Of a stretch of 64,000 nucleotides of DNA, positions 22,842 through 35,747 are shown one piece after another (within the stretch, counting starts at the first letter, position 1; each line of letters starts with the position of its first letter). A program made the translations under genes and the position numbers. The stretch spans positions 12,434,501-12,498,500 of the forward strand of contig OX327690.1 in NCBI GenBank assembly GCA_946807835.1, in the 5' to 3' direction. The DNA comes from Ailanthus altissimus. Lineage: Eukaryota; Streptophyta; Magnoliopsida; Sapindales; Simaroubaceae. The notes under the pieces were generated by a model. That model worked only from the letters and a program-made list of their open reading frames with translations, ran no database searches and had not been told where the DNA came from.

Positions 22842-24092
22842 CATAGCCTGAGGGAAATTGAAGTAAATGTCTGGTCTATTGAAATTTACTTGATTGAACT
22901 ATTTAATCCGGTACGCTGCCCTAGTGCATAACGAGTACACTTCATATTGCGGGACTCTCAAGGTCCACGCCCGATTTGTCAAACAGAACTATTCTATGAG
23001 TCCGTGATCGATGCCCCATGCACACGTCATAGATATTATAAATTAGCGCAGTAGACCATACAAGTTGAGGTCAATGCACATATGTATAATCCTTTTTCCA
23101 ATTATATCCTAGAAGAGTGGGGATATAAATCACCACTGTCAAATCCCCATATGCTCATCCGTGAACTTATCTCCAGACTCGTATCTTGATAAATATATAC
23201 ACAAATACTTTTTGCGATATTGTTTAACCCTGTGGAAAACTCTTTTCCCAGGTTTGTTGCTTATGGCCATAAGACTTTCTAAGATATAGTCTCGAAGCAT
23301 CTGGATATACAACTTACCTATATGAGCTGATGGATCCCATATCTGTACACACTGGACACAATAGACATCGGACCATACCCAACGACACCCAAGGGTCACA
23401 CCATGAAAGGTTTGTGACATGCGTGAAACCAAAGTATGGTGGATCACTTACAAGCCTACTGTGCCACTCAGGTCAAAGGACCACGTATACTACTTAACTC
23501 AAGAAGACCTTCCATTGACGGCTTCATGGGATGTTTATTAAGATCCTCGTTGAGCCTATTCAGTATTCAGTCCTTACTGATATCTGTATACTATACAAAC
23601 TTCTGGTAAGCCCATGGTCAGTTAAGAACAACCATCTAGACCATCTAGGTATAGTATACACTGGTATATGAGAAAAGGTTTTACTGACAGACCCGCATCG
23701 GTGAATAAGACCAGGAACATATAATTTGATAATAGACTTGCATAATAACATTTCTTAACACCAATTGCAACTCTTGCAACTATGTTATTACCAGTGTACT
23801 CGCAGGTCTTTGTACTATCACAGACAAGGTTCTAACTATTAGATTTCGCTGATTATTATAACATTCTAACTTTTTAGAATTTATAGTTCTTAGCGATGCT
23901 AGCTCTTAGCACTAATCTAAACTTCTTTAAATCAGATCTAAAATCCTTCAAATTATACAATGTTTGTAGCGTCACAAGCATTGTACTATTTAATTTGTGT
24001 AATTAGCGATTTAATAAAAGATGTATTGTATAAATATTATAAATAAAATATTCATACAACAATGGGATGACACGTAAGCATAAATCCCAACA

Positions 24093-25195
24093 CCATTATC
24101 CAGGATAAGGGGTTCAATCTTGAGGCAGAGGATTTCCCCAACATTCATTAGATGATAGTTGATTATTATTGGGAGATATTTTGTAAGGCACTTATGTTAG
24201 AGGTTGAACCAATCGTGAGGGAGTTCTATGAAACACCTAAGTGCACTTTGGATACAGTGTAAAGGTCCAGGGTAAGATGGTGCCATTTGATCATGGCACC
24301 ATCAATCAATTGTTTGGGCTACCGATCATGGGCCAGATGAGTATTTGACCATATGGCATAAAGTAGATTATAACCAGATTAGACACCATGTGAGCCAGTC
24401 ACAAAGTGGACTACCTCGCATGACCTGTCCATCCATTTCCACTTTAGTGCCCTAACCAATGACGCTAATGTGTGGTATATTTTCATAAACTCGTGCCTTA
24501 TATCGGTCAGACATACTAGTGATGTCACAAAGTCGCAGGCAGTACTTCTATTTATGATCATGACGAGCATGCCCATCAACATAAGGTATATCTTTAGGAG
24601 AAGATCTTGGCCTGCTCTAGACTAGACAAGAAAAGCCTGTGCCTTTACTCATTGTTCACAACAATCTGCTACCGAGTCAGAGTTCGTTGAGAGGTATATG
24701 ATGACATCATTCATCCAACTAAGCCTATTGACTTCAGTATGCTTCAATAGCTACAAACCACTGAGAGTCAGAGATATCCATAATAGTAAAAGGCTTAGCA
24801 GCCACCACCATTGGCCACTACTGATATAGTTGAGCCCTTCGCAACAGTTCAGTAAGGAGCCAACTCATCTTAAAGCATATTGACTTTAGCTAGACTTGCA
24901 CACCTAGAGGCCTTGTTCGAGTCCCATAGGAGGGATCTAGTAGTTGTATAGTAGGAGATGAGATATTTTAAAGCCTGCCAGACCTAGTGGATGTAGTTGT
25001 GCACTGTATAGTAGGGATTCGATATCTCCTATATCATTCAGACTACTCCATTAGCACCAGTACCAGCTCTAGCACTAGTACAATAGCTATCAACCCTAGA
25101 GTATGAGGCAACCCCATTGGGTGATGATTTGGGCATCACAGCATTAGACTTAGAGGATATGGCCTGTGACCCATAGTCATTAGGGGAGTATTAGT
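24093..25195 (+). pseudogene. Env-position 'plant transposon protein' frame of element A, 3' part
   Basis: Continues the frame begun at 10097. 'IIQDKGFNLEAEDFPNIH' is followed by 'PIVREFYETPKCTLDTV', a 'VRGKMVPF...INQLFGLP' block (about 24268-24325, with a frame change), and a decayed stretch to about 24590 with the 'TNDANVWYIF' block. This order (short FY motif, VRG-K-V-F, FGLP, then W-x-F) is characteristic of the putative plant transposon protein domain downstream of pol in Athila/Calypso-like elements. Its function is not established. The remainder to 25195 is a proline- and glutamine-like tail with stops. Non-functional. Confidence 0.7.
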
Positions 25196-26415
25196 TACTC
25201 TTATATTTTTATGTTGACCATACCTTAGTTTAGGTTTTGGGGGGGAGGGAATTTTATTGTCTTATTTTTGTTCTTTTGTTTTCATTATGTTTTCATATTA
25301 GTTGTGTTCTATTCTTGTTATTTAGTCATTACTTTTACTTTTGTGTGTGAGTCTTTATATTTTATAGTAAAAAGAAGCATGAGTAATATAGTTCTATCTT
25401 GTATATTGCTAGACCTTATTGTGTTGAGTTGTTATAATGAACAATTGTTCATGATGAGTAAAGTATTAAAACACTTAACTTATAACTTCATTGGAAATAA
25501 TTTAAACTTGAAACAATCCATACATCATTTATGAGACAAAATTCAACCTTATTAGTGATCACCAAGTTTTGAGCACATAATAGGCTTGAATTAGTTTAGT
25601 ATACCTAGAAAAGATTATGCTTAAGTAATACACCTCAGTCTTAATGATTAGACACACTAGAACTAGTTTAATTGCAACACGAGGTAAAATCCTAAGAAGT
25701 GTGTGAAAAAGAAAAAGAAATTAGGCCATGTTAGACCGTTTAAACCCTAGTTACCATATTTTGAGCCAAAAATACCATTTTTATTGAATAACTATATTAA
25801 AAGCCTAAGCCATGAGTTAATTTCCCTAAATACACCTAGCACCATAAACATGGAGCTTATTGGAAAGTATAGAATTTGTATGGAGCTAAATGGGTGAAGA
25901 TGAGAAAAATGTAAAAAGAATGACAATTCAAAGCCATATTGAGAAAGAGTAATGCTTTAAATTTGGGGGAATAATGTTGGTTTTTATTCTAAAAAAACAT
26001 AATTTATTATTATTTATATAAATATATGAATAAGGAATAAATGATGTGTATATATCTTGAAGTAACAAATTAGAGTAAGTTTGGGCAAAAGAACTAAGTT
26101 TGGGGGAGTTGTAGTGATGAGGTTGGAAAGTTCAAGTGGAGAGCCTATTGGGTTTTGTGTTCATGAATTGTTGAATAGTTTTTATTATTTTCGAACGAGT
26201 ATTAGTTGAGTAGAGCAATCCTTGAGGCGATTAAGTAATTATTGTGACAACTTTACCATAATTTAGTTATTTTGCATTTAACTTTCTATATGTGTTTTCA
26301 GTATTCATATTTTGATATTTAAGTTGTTTAGTTTGTATGAGTCAATTAGCCCTTTACTATATTTTCTTCCTTTCCATTACTTGAGGACGTGAAATTGTCT
26401 AAGTTTGGGGGAGTT
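25196..26415 (+). other. 3' noncoding region of element A with polypurine tracts
   Basis: No gene. Purine runs occur at 25234-25252 (ttttgggggggagggaa), 26091-26106 (agtttgggggagttg) and 26401-26415 (aagtttgggggagtt). The last touches the LTR start and is the 3' polypurine tract. Earlier ones are Athila-style internal tracts or duplicates. The open frame at 25268-25534 is hydrophobic low-complexity and not convincing. Confidence 0.7.
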
Positions 26416-27954
26416 TGATAAGCGTAAAATAAATATATACTATTTTTCTATTTTAGTTTTGATTATTACCGTTTTTAGTAATTGCGGTTTATTTATGTAT
26501 ACTTGTGTTAAAATTGCAGGATAAGTATATGAATGGACTAACGAGAGAGAAAAGCAGCAAAAAGAAGGCCAAAGAGCAGAAAATTTAGATATGAAAATAC
26601 AGAAAAGGATTGGATGTGGTTGCATTCTAGAAGAAAATGCAATGGTATTTATCCGTGCAGGATGAACGCTGCGGTGTTAAGTATTAAACACCCTTTTGTT
26701 TCTAAGAATTTGAACGCCATAGCGTTGACATTGAGGATGAATAGCATAGATTGCATCAAGTTTTCAAGATCTCCAACACCCCAACATTGAAAGGCAACGC
26801 AAAAGAACCACTTTGTCAAGATCATAGCGCCAGTTATGCAGTACAGTAGCGTTAGAATGCCCCAGCATTGCTAAATCTCAACGCTATAGCATTCATACAT
26901 GATAGCTTGCAATGCCTTTATGTTATAAAGAAAATACTGGTGTGTTACAATTATTTTCTGCATTATATAAAGTAACTTTTTTAAATTTTTATGGGAAAAA
27001 TATTTCACCTTCATCTCAACATTTAGTGAGCATGTTCTAGGTCAAAAACTCTCACCTTTTAACTGCAAAGAAACACATTTCAACACTTGAAATCCATTGG
27101 GAGAAGGATCAACATCATCAAGAGAGGCTAACACTTGTAAGAGAAACATTGGAGCCAAGGCTTAGGAAGACCATCTAAACTTTATTTCTATATTTATTGA
27201 TCTAAACTTAGTTTCATTATGTTATATCTTGTAATTAATTATGTTAAACTAAATTCACTTATCTAGGATTACAATTTTAAACTTAATTATATATTTGTAT
27301 TTCAACTTTGAATGCATGAATTTGGTTTTATTCATTTTATTAGTGCTTAATGCGTACATTTGATCTGACTAATCTTTTGTATGAATTTTGAATTCATTGA
27401 GATAAACTTAAAAGGCTATCTCATTGACTAGCCTAAGACAAAGCGATGTATAATTGTAGAGTAGCATCCACAAGTTTTTATTAGGATAAGAATATACCTA
27501 GTTGGCATGCATGGTTAAGACAACTTGAACTGAATGAATTTTATTTAATCTCGGTATCATAGGAATATAGATATTGGATTGAGTGGGGTTTAATTACTTG
27601 ACCATTATTAGAGGCTTACAATGAGCCTAGTGTTGTGACCAATAATTAACTAAGGGATTGTCATTCAAAGCATATCCATAACAAACACGGGTTAAGAGAT
27701 AACTGTACATCCTAGACTTCACTTATCATTGAGAGTGTTGGAATTTGTGACTGGCATATTTAGTTATTAATTTAGTAATTAGTTTTATTTTCAATTGAAT
27801 TATTATTTTTGGATAAAAATAAGAGGATCAATTTTAGTACTTGAATTGAGCGAAGTACTAATCCTTGTAGGATTGACACCCCTCACTCTTTACTACTTGT
27901 TAGCGATAGAGTACACTTACGTTTAAGATAAACATTCATATCATACGAGCATCA
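26416..27954 (+). repeat. 3' LTR of element A
   Basis: 1539 bp from TGATAAGCGTAAAAT after the polypurine tract to CGAGCATCA, where Tat gag sequence starts. It contains degenerate aacgct/agcgtt words at about 26660-26925, as in the element's pol-env spacer. A TATA-like 'ttatataaag' lies near 26963. No partner 5' LTR is found in the window. Confidence 0.75.
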
Positions 27955-28456
27955 CCAATAGCCTTGCTAAAGTAATGAAGGGAGCTCCATATGAATGCCC
28001 AATACTCAAGAAGCCAACTTCCACAAAAGAGAAATAGAAGTTCGACAAGAATACCCAAATAGCAAGGGATTATTCTTTTAATTTAAAGAAAGCAGATGAG
28101 ATCTTTGATTGGTTGTTGAAGGACAAGCAGATTAAGCTCTTTGAAGGGCACACCATCCTATCGCTTAAAAAAAAGAGCCGTAAGGATTACTGTAAGTGGC
28201 ACAACTCATAGAGATATAGTACAAACAATTGTATTGTGTTTAGAAATAAAATCCATTGGGTAATAGCTAAAGGCCAACTCTTATTTAATTCTAATGGGAA
28301 AGTCCCTATCATTGAAACTAATCCTTTACCTATACCCATTGTAAATGTAATTATACTTTTTACTAAGAGAAAGGTCTTGGATGAAAGATCCTCGGCCCAA
28401 ATCTGAACCCCTGATAAGTCAAAGATAAAGATCCAAGTAGGTGACATTGTCGTAGA
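27955..28456 (+). pseudogene. gag remnant of Tat-type element D, part 1
   Basis: Reads 'KVMKGAPYECPILKKPTSTK', then 'ADEIFDWLLKDKQIKL' and 'KDYCKWHNS', 'NNCIVFRNKI' and 'GQLLFNS'. This is the Gag C-terminal half of Tat/Ogre-like elements with its Cys-His (CKWH...C) cluster. It has stops and is cut at 28456 by element B. Gag continues at 46922. Confidence 0.7.
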
Positions 28457-30470
28457 TGTTAGGGTTGTGCTTATGTGCCATCTCTGTTTGTATGAATATT
28501 TGATATTTATACGATGTGCATTTTATTAACTTACTAATTACTTTTAAATATATGGCACTATGCTTGTAACACTACAGACATTGTATGATCTAAAGGAGTT
28601 CAGATCTGATCTAAAGAAGTTTAGATCACGGTTACGATTTAGCAACACTGACAATTATAACTACTAAGAGTTAGCATATTATAAGAATAAGTGAATTCTA
28701 AGGAGTTATCACCTCATTTGTAATGGGATAAAGACCTCAGAATAAACTAATAATGACATTGTTGTAAGGAGTTGCAATTGGGTGTTAGGTAATGTCATTA
28801 TGCAAGTTATGTTCTCAAATATACTATTCATAATCTATTTTCTCCAATGCAGGTCTGTTGGTGACTACCTCTTTATATAGATTAGTGTATGGCTATATCT
28901 ATAGGGTACAGATGGTTGTTTATAGTTGACCATGAGCTTAGAGCTTGTATAAGTATGCAGGTGTCCAGTTAGGACTAGATATTGAACAGACTCATAGACC
29001 ACAATAACTTCTTATGTAGCCATCAATGGAAGGTCCTCTTGAGTTGAGTAGTATACATGATCCTTTGACCTGAGCGCCATAATGGGCTTGTAAGTGATTT
29101 ACCATACTTTGGTTCCACGCATGTCAGAGACCTATGAAAGGTATAACCGCTAGGTGTTGCTGGGTATGGTCCGATACTTATGGAGTCTGGTGTTTATAGA
29201 AATGGGATCCTTCAGCTCTCATAGGGAGTTGTATATTCAGATGTTTTGAGATTGTATCTCAGAAAGTCTTATGGCCATAAGAAATAAACCCAGGAAATGA
29301 ATTTTCACAGGGTCGAACAATATAGCAAAAATTTTGCATATATTGTTCAATGAGATATAAGTGTGGAGATAGGTTTATGGATGAGCTTATGGGGATTCGA
29401 CGGCATTGATCTATGTCCCTGCACATCTAAGATATAAATGATTGAAGGACTATAAATATGCGCTGTGACCTCAGCTTATATGGTCTGTGACGTGTTCGTG
29501 GATGGTTCACGAACTCATGGAATAGTTTTATTTGACGAATTGGGCATAGACCTAGGGAGTCTCGCAATATAGAGTGTACTCGTTATGCACCAGGGTAGTG
29601 TACTAGATTGAATTGTTCAGTCCAGTAATATCTAGCATAACAACGGGATGCATGCGTGTCCATGTTTAAGCATTAACTATGTTAATTAGTTAACTATTAT
29701 TATTTACTAATTATATATTGATACGTTGTGCAGTGTGGGCCCTTAGTTGAGTTTATCCAAGTGTATGGTATTGTGGAATCCACTAAGGGATATACTTGCT
29801 AACCATAGATAATGACAAAATATAAATAATCAAAATATCTTATTATTATATAATATATTATAAGATTATATTATTTGATTATATTATTAATATATATATA
29901 TATACTTGGTGGCCAAGTATATATAAATATATATTTAATCATATTATATTATGTATTACATATATATGCTTGTGAAATGTGCGAGGAAAAAAAGAGAAGA
30001 TGAGAAGCATTTTGTTGTTTTGAATTTAAAAGGGTGGCCCGCCATACATAAGTAAAAAAGATAGGGATTTAATCATTTAGAAATTGATTTCAAGTATTGA
30101 AATCAATTTTCCTTACTTCTCTATTATTAGCTACCAATTATAATAATATAAGTATTTGATTTATTGATCAAGGGTAAATCAAATTACTTAGGGTTTAAAG
30201 TTTTAAACCCAGTGCTGGATATTAAGCTTCTATTCTAGATAGTCAAGCCCTCTTATTTGATTACTAGATTTGCCAATAAGTCACACTCTGGGCGGACTCC
30301 AGTAACTTTGTTGGAAAAAATTATAGTTGGTGAATTCTCAACCCTTTATTTATATTAATATGATTAATATATTATTATTTGTATTTATTGTTTGTTTTAT
30401 AATTTTCGCTGCGTGTAAATATGTATGAGATACGTATTTTTGAATAATGAACACAAATACACATGCATAC
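28457..30470 (+). repeat. 5' LTR of element B (3' end deleted)
   Basis: Starts TGTTAGGGTTGTGC and matches the 3' LTR at 35748-37374 plus 46707-46921. Both stop near 'cacatgcatac'. From about 30471 the sequence corresponds to the leader of element C (about 43720 downward), so the LTR end, PBS and upper leader were deleted. AT-rich runs fill 29820-29970. Confidence 0.8.
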
Positions 30471-30965
30471 GATTTGGTTGGTTAGGCTTCGATTATGTCG
30501 ATTAAACATGAGATGAGACAAATATATATATGAACGTATTACCCATTATTGCTATAGCGTAAAGGTAGTATCAGTAACATATATTTGATAATTGACAAGT
30601 TAATCTGGAATACACTTACCTAATATTGTTACAGTGTAAGGATAAGGTGTATTCAGGATCAGGTGGTAAGAGTTGCAAGAGATGCAGTTGACAAGAGTTG
30701 TCTACCTGTTAGGTTTATAAAGGCCAATATTGCTACACCGTGAGGCCATTGTAAAATTCTAATGGGGTCTACTTCCCACTATATAGCTTAAAGAGTTTAA
30801 ACTATCGTTATCCTGTTTGAGAGATTAAAGAGATTATGTAAAGCAGCGGGAGGACGTTTTAAATTAAAAATTATATAATTATTATACCTATGATTTAAAA
30901 TAGTTTTATTAGCGATTTAATAATTCCACTAACATCTTTTATTTATTTTATTTTGTGAAGATCTG
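30471..30965 (+). other. Leader of element B with spaced 'gctacagtgt' motifs
   Basis: No gene. Decayed copies of the leader motif seen in element C (sense cctagatcgctacagtg) lie at about 30551 (gctatagcgtaaagg), 30627 (tgttacagtgtaagg) and 30731 (tgctacaccgtgagg). The upper part of the leader is missing. Confidence 0.55.
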
Positions 30966-31420
30966 ATGGCCTCGACCAATATTCTTGATTCAGAAAAGCT
31001 TGGATATCTTGTTGAGCACATATTACCGAAAGACGTTTCTAATAGTACTACCCCAAAGGACATGAACAAAGGGGGTGCGACCTTCATCGTTCATGGTGCT
31101 TCATCTTTTATTTCGAGGGTTTCTAGGAAGTTCAAAGGGAATAAAAAAGTTAGGCAGACACCCAAGATAAGTCTTCAGAGGCGACAAATATTCAAGCCTC
31201 ATCAAAAAAGCAAAACAGATGGAAAGTGTTTCCACTGTTGCGAGGTTGGGCATTGGAAGTGCAATTGCCCTAGATACCTTGCCATTGTAAAGAAGACTCC
31301 CCTAGCTACATCCTTGATAATCATACACATTTCTATAGCATTTGATGCAAGTTCTGGCTGGGTATTAGATACTGATTGTTCTTCTCACATCTGCAATATT
31401 GTTGGGACTGAGAGAGACTA
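30966..31420 (+). pseudogene. gag-protease remnant of copia element B
   Basis: The frame opens MASTNILDSEKL, a typical copia Gag start, then loses its middle: the approximately 200-residue central Gag domain is missing. A zinc knuckle follows, CFHCCEVGHWKCNC (about 31228-31270, C-x2-C-x4-H-x4-C), then the protease start 'WVLDTDCSSHICN', where the usual D-S-G-A active site reads D-T-D-C. It is 151 codons open. The central deletion and lost active site make it non-functional. Confidence 0.8.
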
Positions 31421-32536
31421 GAATATTACAACTTGAAAAAGTGATGTTACGAGTAAGAAATAAGAATTTACTGTAAGTTTAAGCTGTAGGACATTTTGAT
31501 TTACTTCTCTCATGTGATAGAACAATTATATTACATAATTGTTATTATATGCCTAACATCATTAACAGATTGTATCTCTTCCTATACTTAACAGTAAATG
31601 ATATCATATGAACATTAAGAATAATTTTTTATGTTTATATGATATAAATGATGTTTTGTTAGTTGAATGTCAGTTAATTAATAGGCATTATATTTTAGAT
31701 ACAACTAGAAATGTCATGAATGTGCAAGCCAGTTTCAATAATAAACGTAGTAGATTGGAAACTTTAAATGATACAGAATTGTGGCATATGAGATTAGGTA
31801 ACATAGGCATAAGATGCTTAACTCGTCTAGTTCAGGATGGTTGGATACTTGATCTGACCATAGAGCCTTATCTAGTTTGTGGATTATATATTCAATGGAA
31901 GATGACCAAATCTCCATTTGTAGGTGTTGGACACCAGGCCACTGATTTATTGAAACTGGTACATAGTGATATATGCGGTCTAATGAATCACGCTGCAATA
32001 GGTGGATTTTGATACTTTGTTACCTTTATTGATGATGTGTCATGATATGAGTACGTGTTTCTTATGAAACACAAGTTAGAAACCTTTGAAAAGTTCAAAG
32101 AATTTCGACTTGAAGTTGAGAAATAAACTGGAATGTACATCAAAAGCCTTTGATCAGATCGAGGTGATGAGTATATAGGAAGCGAATTCTCATATTTTTT
32201 AAAAGAGAATGAGATTCTTACTCAACATAGTCCTTTAGGTATTCCGCAACATAATAGTGTTTCGAAAATGAGGAATCAGACTTTATTGGACATAGTATGA
32301 TTGATGATGAGTTTTATTGATTTCCCTGAATACCTAGAGGGTTATATAGGTATTATTATCACTCCACTTAAGATGATGAAGGGTAGGAAACTGAGTCTTA
32401 AGTATCTTAATATTTAGGGCTATCCTACTTACGTAAAAGTTATGCAACATGATAAACTTGCACCAATGGGGTACAAGTATAGGTTTCTTAGGTATCCCAA
32501 GAATTCTATGGGATATAAGTTCTATGTATCGGGGAT
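31421..32536 (+). pseudogene. Integrase remnant of copia element B
   Basis: The GAG-pre-integrase domain (ELWHMRLGNIG, about 31780) is followed by 'KMTKSPFVGVGHQATDLLKLVHSDICG', with the first catalytic Asp (HSD), 'FVTFIDDVS', then 'SDRGDEY' (second Asp) and 'NSVSKMRNQT', where the usual Glu context SER reads SKM, so the catalytic Glu is lost. Ends near 'YPKNSMGYKFYVSGI' at 32536, where an inverted LTR is inserted. Several stops. Confidence 0.8.
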
Positions 32537-34112
32537 TTAATATACGTGAGTGTATGCATGTGAAATAGTATTTATTGCATAAAATATGCATCTCATACAT
32601 ATTTAGCACTGCAGAATAATCAATAAACACTATAAATGATATATTAATCATATTAATATATTTAAAGAATTGAGAAATCACAGAAACGTGTAATGTTATA
32701 CATGTATATCCTAGGAGTCTGCCTAGAGACCAACTCGTTGGCAGTTCTAGTCACCATTTCGGTAGGCTTGGTAAGCTAGAACAATAGCTCCTATCCAACA
32801 CCGGGCTTAACTCTTAAACCCTTTTAAATTTATTCTTCCTTTAATCAACTCTTTGATCAATAAAATAAATTCTTGGTTGTTGTAACTGGTAGCCAATAGT
32901 GAAGATAATTTATAAACTAGTTTCAATATTTATAATTCGCAAGAGATCAAATCTCTTTTCCTTCTTCACGAATTTGTTGGCCACTAATTGAAATCAACAT
33001 TTTCATTTTCTTTCTACAACAACCGAAAATGAAAAATGAAAACAATTTTTTCATCTCTCCACAAAATTCACACATCTATATATATATATATATATATCTC
33101 ACTATATTAAAATAATAATATAATTTATTATAAAATTAAACACTTCGCCACCTTTTGGATAAAAAATATTATTATAATAAATAATATAATAATAAAAATG
33201 GATGATAACTATATATCATCATATAATATAATATTATAATATATAATAATAAGATATTATGATTATTTAATAATTAAATAATCATTGTGTGAATTACCAT
33301 TTTGCTCCTCATGAATAGTTACCAAGTCTACCCCTTAACGGGTCCTACCAAAACTCACACTTTGGTAAACTCAATCGAGAATCCACAATGCGCAACGTGT
33401 CATTATATTATTAGCAAATAACAATTATTGACTAATTATTGTATTTAACGCTTAAATATAGACACGCACGTATTCCTGTGGTAGTGCTGACTATTACTAG
33501 ACTGAACAATTCAACCTGGTATGCTGTCGTAGTGCACAACGAGTACACTCCATATTGCAAGACTCCCTAAGTTCACACTCGATTCATGAAATGAAACTAT
33601 TCCATGAGTCCGTGAACATTGCCCCACGCACGCGTCACGGAAGTATAAATTAGCGCGTCGACCATCCAAGCTGAGGTCACAACGCGTACGTATAGTCCTT
33701 CAATTATGATATCTTGGATGTGCGGGGATATAGATTATCACCATCAAATCCCTATGTGCTCATCCATATCATATCCAAGACTTGTATCTCATTGAACAAT
33801 ATGTGCAAACTCATTTGCTATATTGTTACACTCTGGCGGAAACTCTTTGTCGGGATTAATACTTGTGGCCACAAGAATTTCTGAGATATAGTCTTGAAGC
33901 ATCTGGATATCTAACTCCCTATGAGAGCTAACGAATCCCATATCTGTACACACCAGGCTCTATAAGCATCGGGCCATATCTAGCGACACCCAACAGTTAC
34001 ACTATAAAAGGTCTGTAACATGTGTGGAACCAAAGTATTATGGATCACTTACAAGCCAACCGAGCACTTAGGTCAAAGGACCACGTATGCTACTCAACTC
34101 GAGAGGACCTTT
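32537..34112 (-). mobile_element. Inverted, truncated copia LTR inside element B
   Basis: A minus-strand LTR fragment of the same family: 32550-32600 is the reverse of the 5' LTR end region of B (gtatgcatgtg...). It runs to 'ctcgagaggacc' at 34112, where copia RT-side coding resumes. The sense first part (roughly 0.5-0.6 kb, including TGTTGGG) is missing. (TA)n at 33078-33098. No TSD seen. Confidence 0.75.
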
Positions 34113-35747
34113 GACATTACCTCTACGTAGGTATGAAAGGATGTCTAAGCCACTTATTAGGTATGGTCAAATGCTTGAAGGTGCACTTGGCATTTTCTTA
34201 ATAGAAGAAAATGATCATTTGACTTATACAGAGGCAATGTTAGACATCAATTCAAAAAAATGGCAAGAAGCCATGAAATCTATGTTTTCTGAAGGAATAG
34301 TTCATATCAGTTGTAAATGGGTTTACAAGATGAAACAGGGATCAGATGGAAAAGTAGAAACCTTCAAGGCCCGACTGGTAGCAAAAGGTTAGTATTAGTG
34401 ATCTGGGATCAATTATAAGGAAACTTTTACACCAGTAGCGATACTAAAGTAAATTAGGATTTTTTTTGCACTTGCAACATATTATGACTTTGAAATTTGG
34501 CGGATGGATGTAAAGATGGCATTTCTGAATAGATACCTCGAGGAAGAGATATTCATGAAAGAACCTGAAGTTTTATGTCCAGCCAAACCTCTAGTCTAGT
34601 GTGTAGGCTGAAGAAGTCCATTTATGGACTTAAGCAGGCTTCTTGAAATTGATATCATCATTTTGATGAGGTAATCAGAATGTTTGGTTTCATCAAAAAT
34701 GAAGTGGAAGCATCTATATATAAAAAGGTCAGTGGGAGCATAATGGTCTTCTTAGTGCTCTATATTGATGACATACTGATCATTGTGAATGATATCGATA
34801 TGTTATAGTCAGTTAAGAGTTATTTGAGTAAGAAATTTTCCATGAAGGATTTAGGAGAGGCTTCCTATATACTGAGTATAAAGCTTTATAGAGATAGAGC
34901 TAGGAAGCTTATAGGACTCTCCTAATCATCATACATCGATAGTGTCTTGGAAAAATACAACTTTACTAATTGTAAGACAGTTAATGTACCTTTTAGAGAT
35001 GATGTTCATCTTTCGAGAAGAATGTCTCCTCGGACAAAAGATGAAAAGTTAGAATGTCTAACATATCATATGTATCAGTTGTGGGAAGCTTGATGTATGC
35101 TATGATGTGCACAAGACTAATATTAGTATAGCTGTAAGGGTTACATGCCGGTACCAATCTAATTCAGGTGACAGCCATTGGATGACAGTCAAATATATCC
35201 TAAAATACCTTAAGGGTACGAAGGATGAGTTTCTCATTTATAGAGATAGCGACTTACAGGTGAGAGAATACACGAATTTAGACTTTCAGTCTGACCTAGA
35301 TGATAGAAAGTCTACATCTGGGTATGTGTTTACTCTCAATGATGCCGCACTGAGTTGGAAGAGTACCAAGTAAAGGTCCACAGCCGATCCACCAAAGAGG
35401 CAGAGTAAATAGCTGCCTCAGAAGCAGTGTAGATTAACAAGTTTGTCGCCGAGCTCAAAATAGTTCCAAGCTCGTCGGATCCTATCTTATTATTCTAAGA
35501 CAACAATGGGGTTATAGCACAAGCCAAAGAGCTAAAATCACACCAGAAGTCTAAGCATATGGAGCGAAAGTACTATATAATTAGAGAGATCTTTGACTAG
35601 AAAAGATGCAATTATTTAAAAAATAGATTCTTTAAATAATGTAATGGACCCACTTACTAAGGCCTTAACTCCAAATTTGTTTAAGAAACACGTGGGGTCT
35701 ATACGTATTAGATATCACTATAAATAGGACTATAGCAAGTAAGAGAT
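34113..35747 (+). pseudogene. RT and RNase H remnant of copia element B
   Basis: Copia RT: 'WQEAMKSMFSEGIVH', 'CKWVYKMKQGSDGKVETFKA' and 'LVAKG', then in shifted frames 'RMDVKMAFLN' and the catalytic 'LYIDDILI' (about 34760). Then 'YILKYLKGTKDEFLIYRDSD' and the RNase H block 'TNLDFQSDLDDRKSTSGYVF' (about 35274-35330), the tail ending near the polypurine tract (gcaagtaagaga, 35735-35746). Stops and frameshifts throughout. Confidence 0.85.

Larger units (their letters stand above)
10216..24092 (-). mobile_element. Solo LTR of the long-LTR copia family (reverse), split by element E
   Basis: The minus-strand LTR starts TGTTGGGATTTATGC at 24092 and ends at 10216 (plus strand begins tgtgagtgg). 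The flanking TSD is ccatt at 10211-10215 and 24093-24097. Only 10216-11353 and 22847-24092 are LTR. Element E (11354-22841) with its catag duplication lies between them. Without E and one catag copy the LTR is 2384 bp, close to the 2429 bp of the solo LTR at 4813. It interrupts the env-like frame of element A. Confidence 0.88.
1961..27954 (+). mobile_element. Element A: old Ty3/gypsy, Athila-type, heavily interrupted
   Basis: Plus-strand order is gag, protease, RT, [solo copia LTR], RNase H, integrase, repeat-rich spacer, env-position 'plant transposon protein' region split by [reverse solo copia LTR containing element E], 3' noncoding region with polypurine tracts, 3' LTR. Every coding part carries stops and frameshifts, so A is an old insertion. 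No 5' LTR or PBS is found and the left end is a joint. On its right it meets Tat gag sequence (element D), so A may have inserted into D, but with the left end lost this cannot be shown. Confidence 0.8.

Noticed and set aside
22842..24092. Independent truncated LTR next to element E
   Set aside because: It joins with 10216-11353 across catag to make one solo LTR with a matching ccatt duplication.
10097..25195. Viral envelope gene in element A
   Set aside because: The frame lies in the env position but has no signal peptide or membrane span; the motifs fit the putative plant transposon protein domain.
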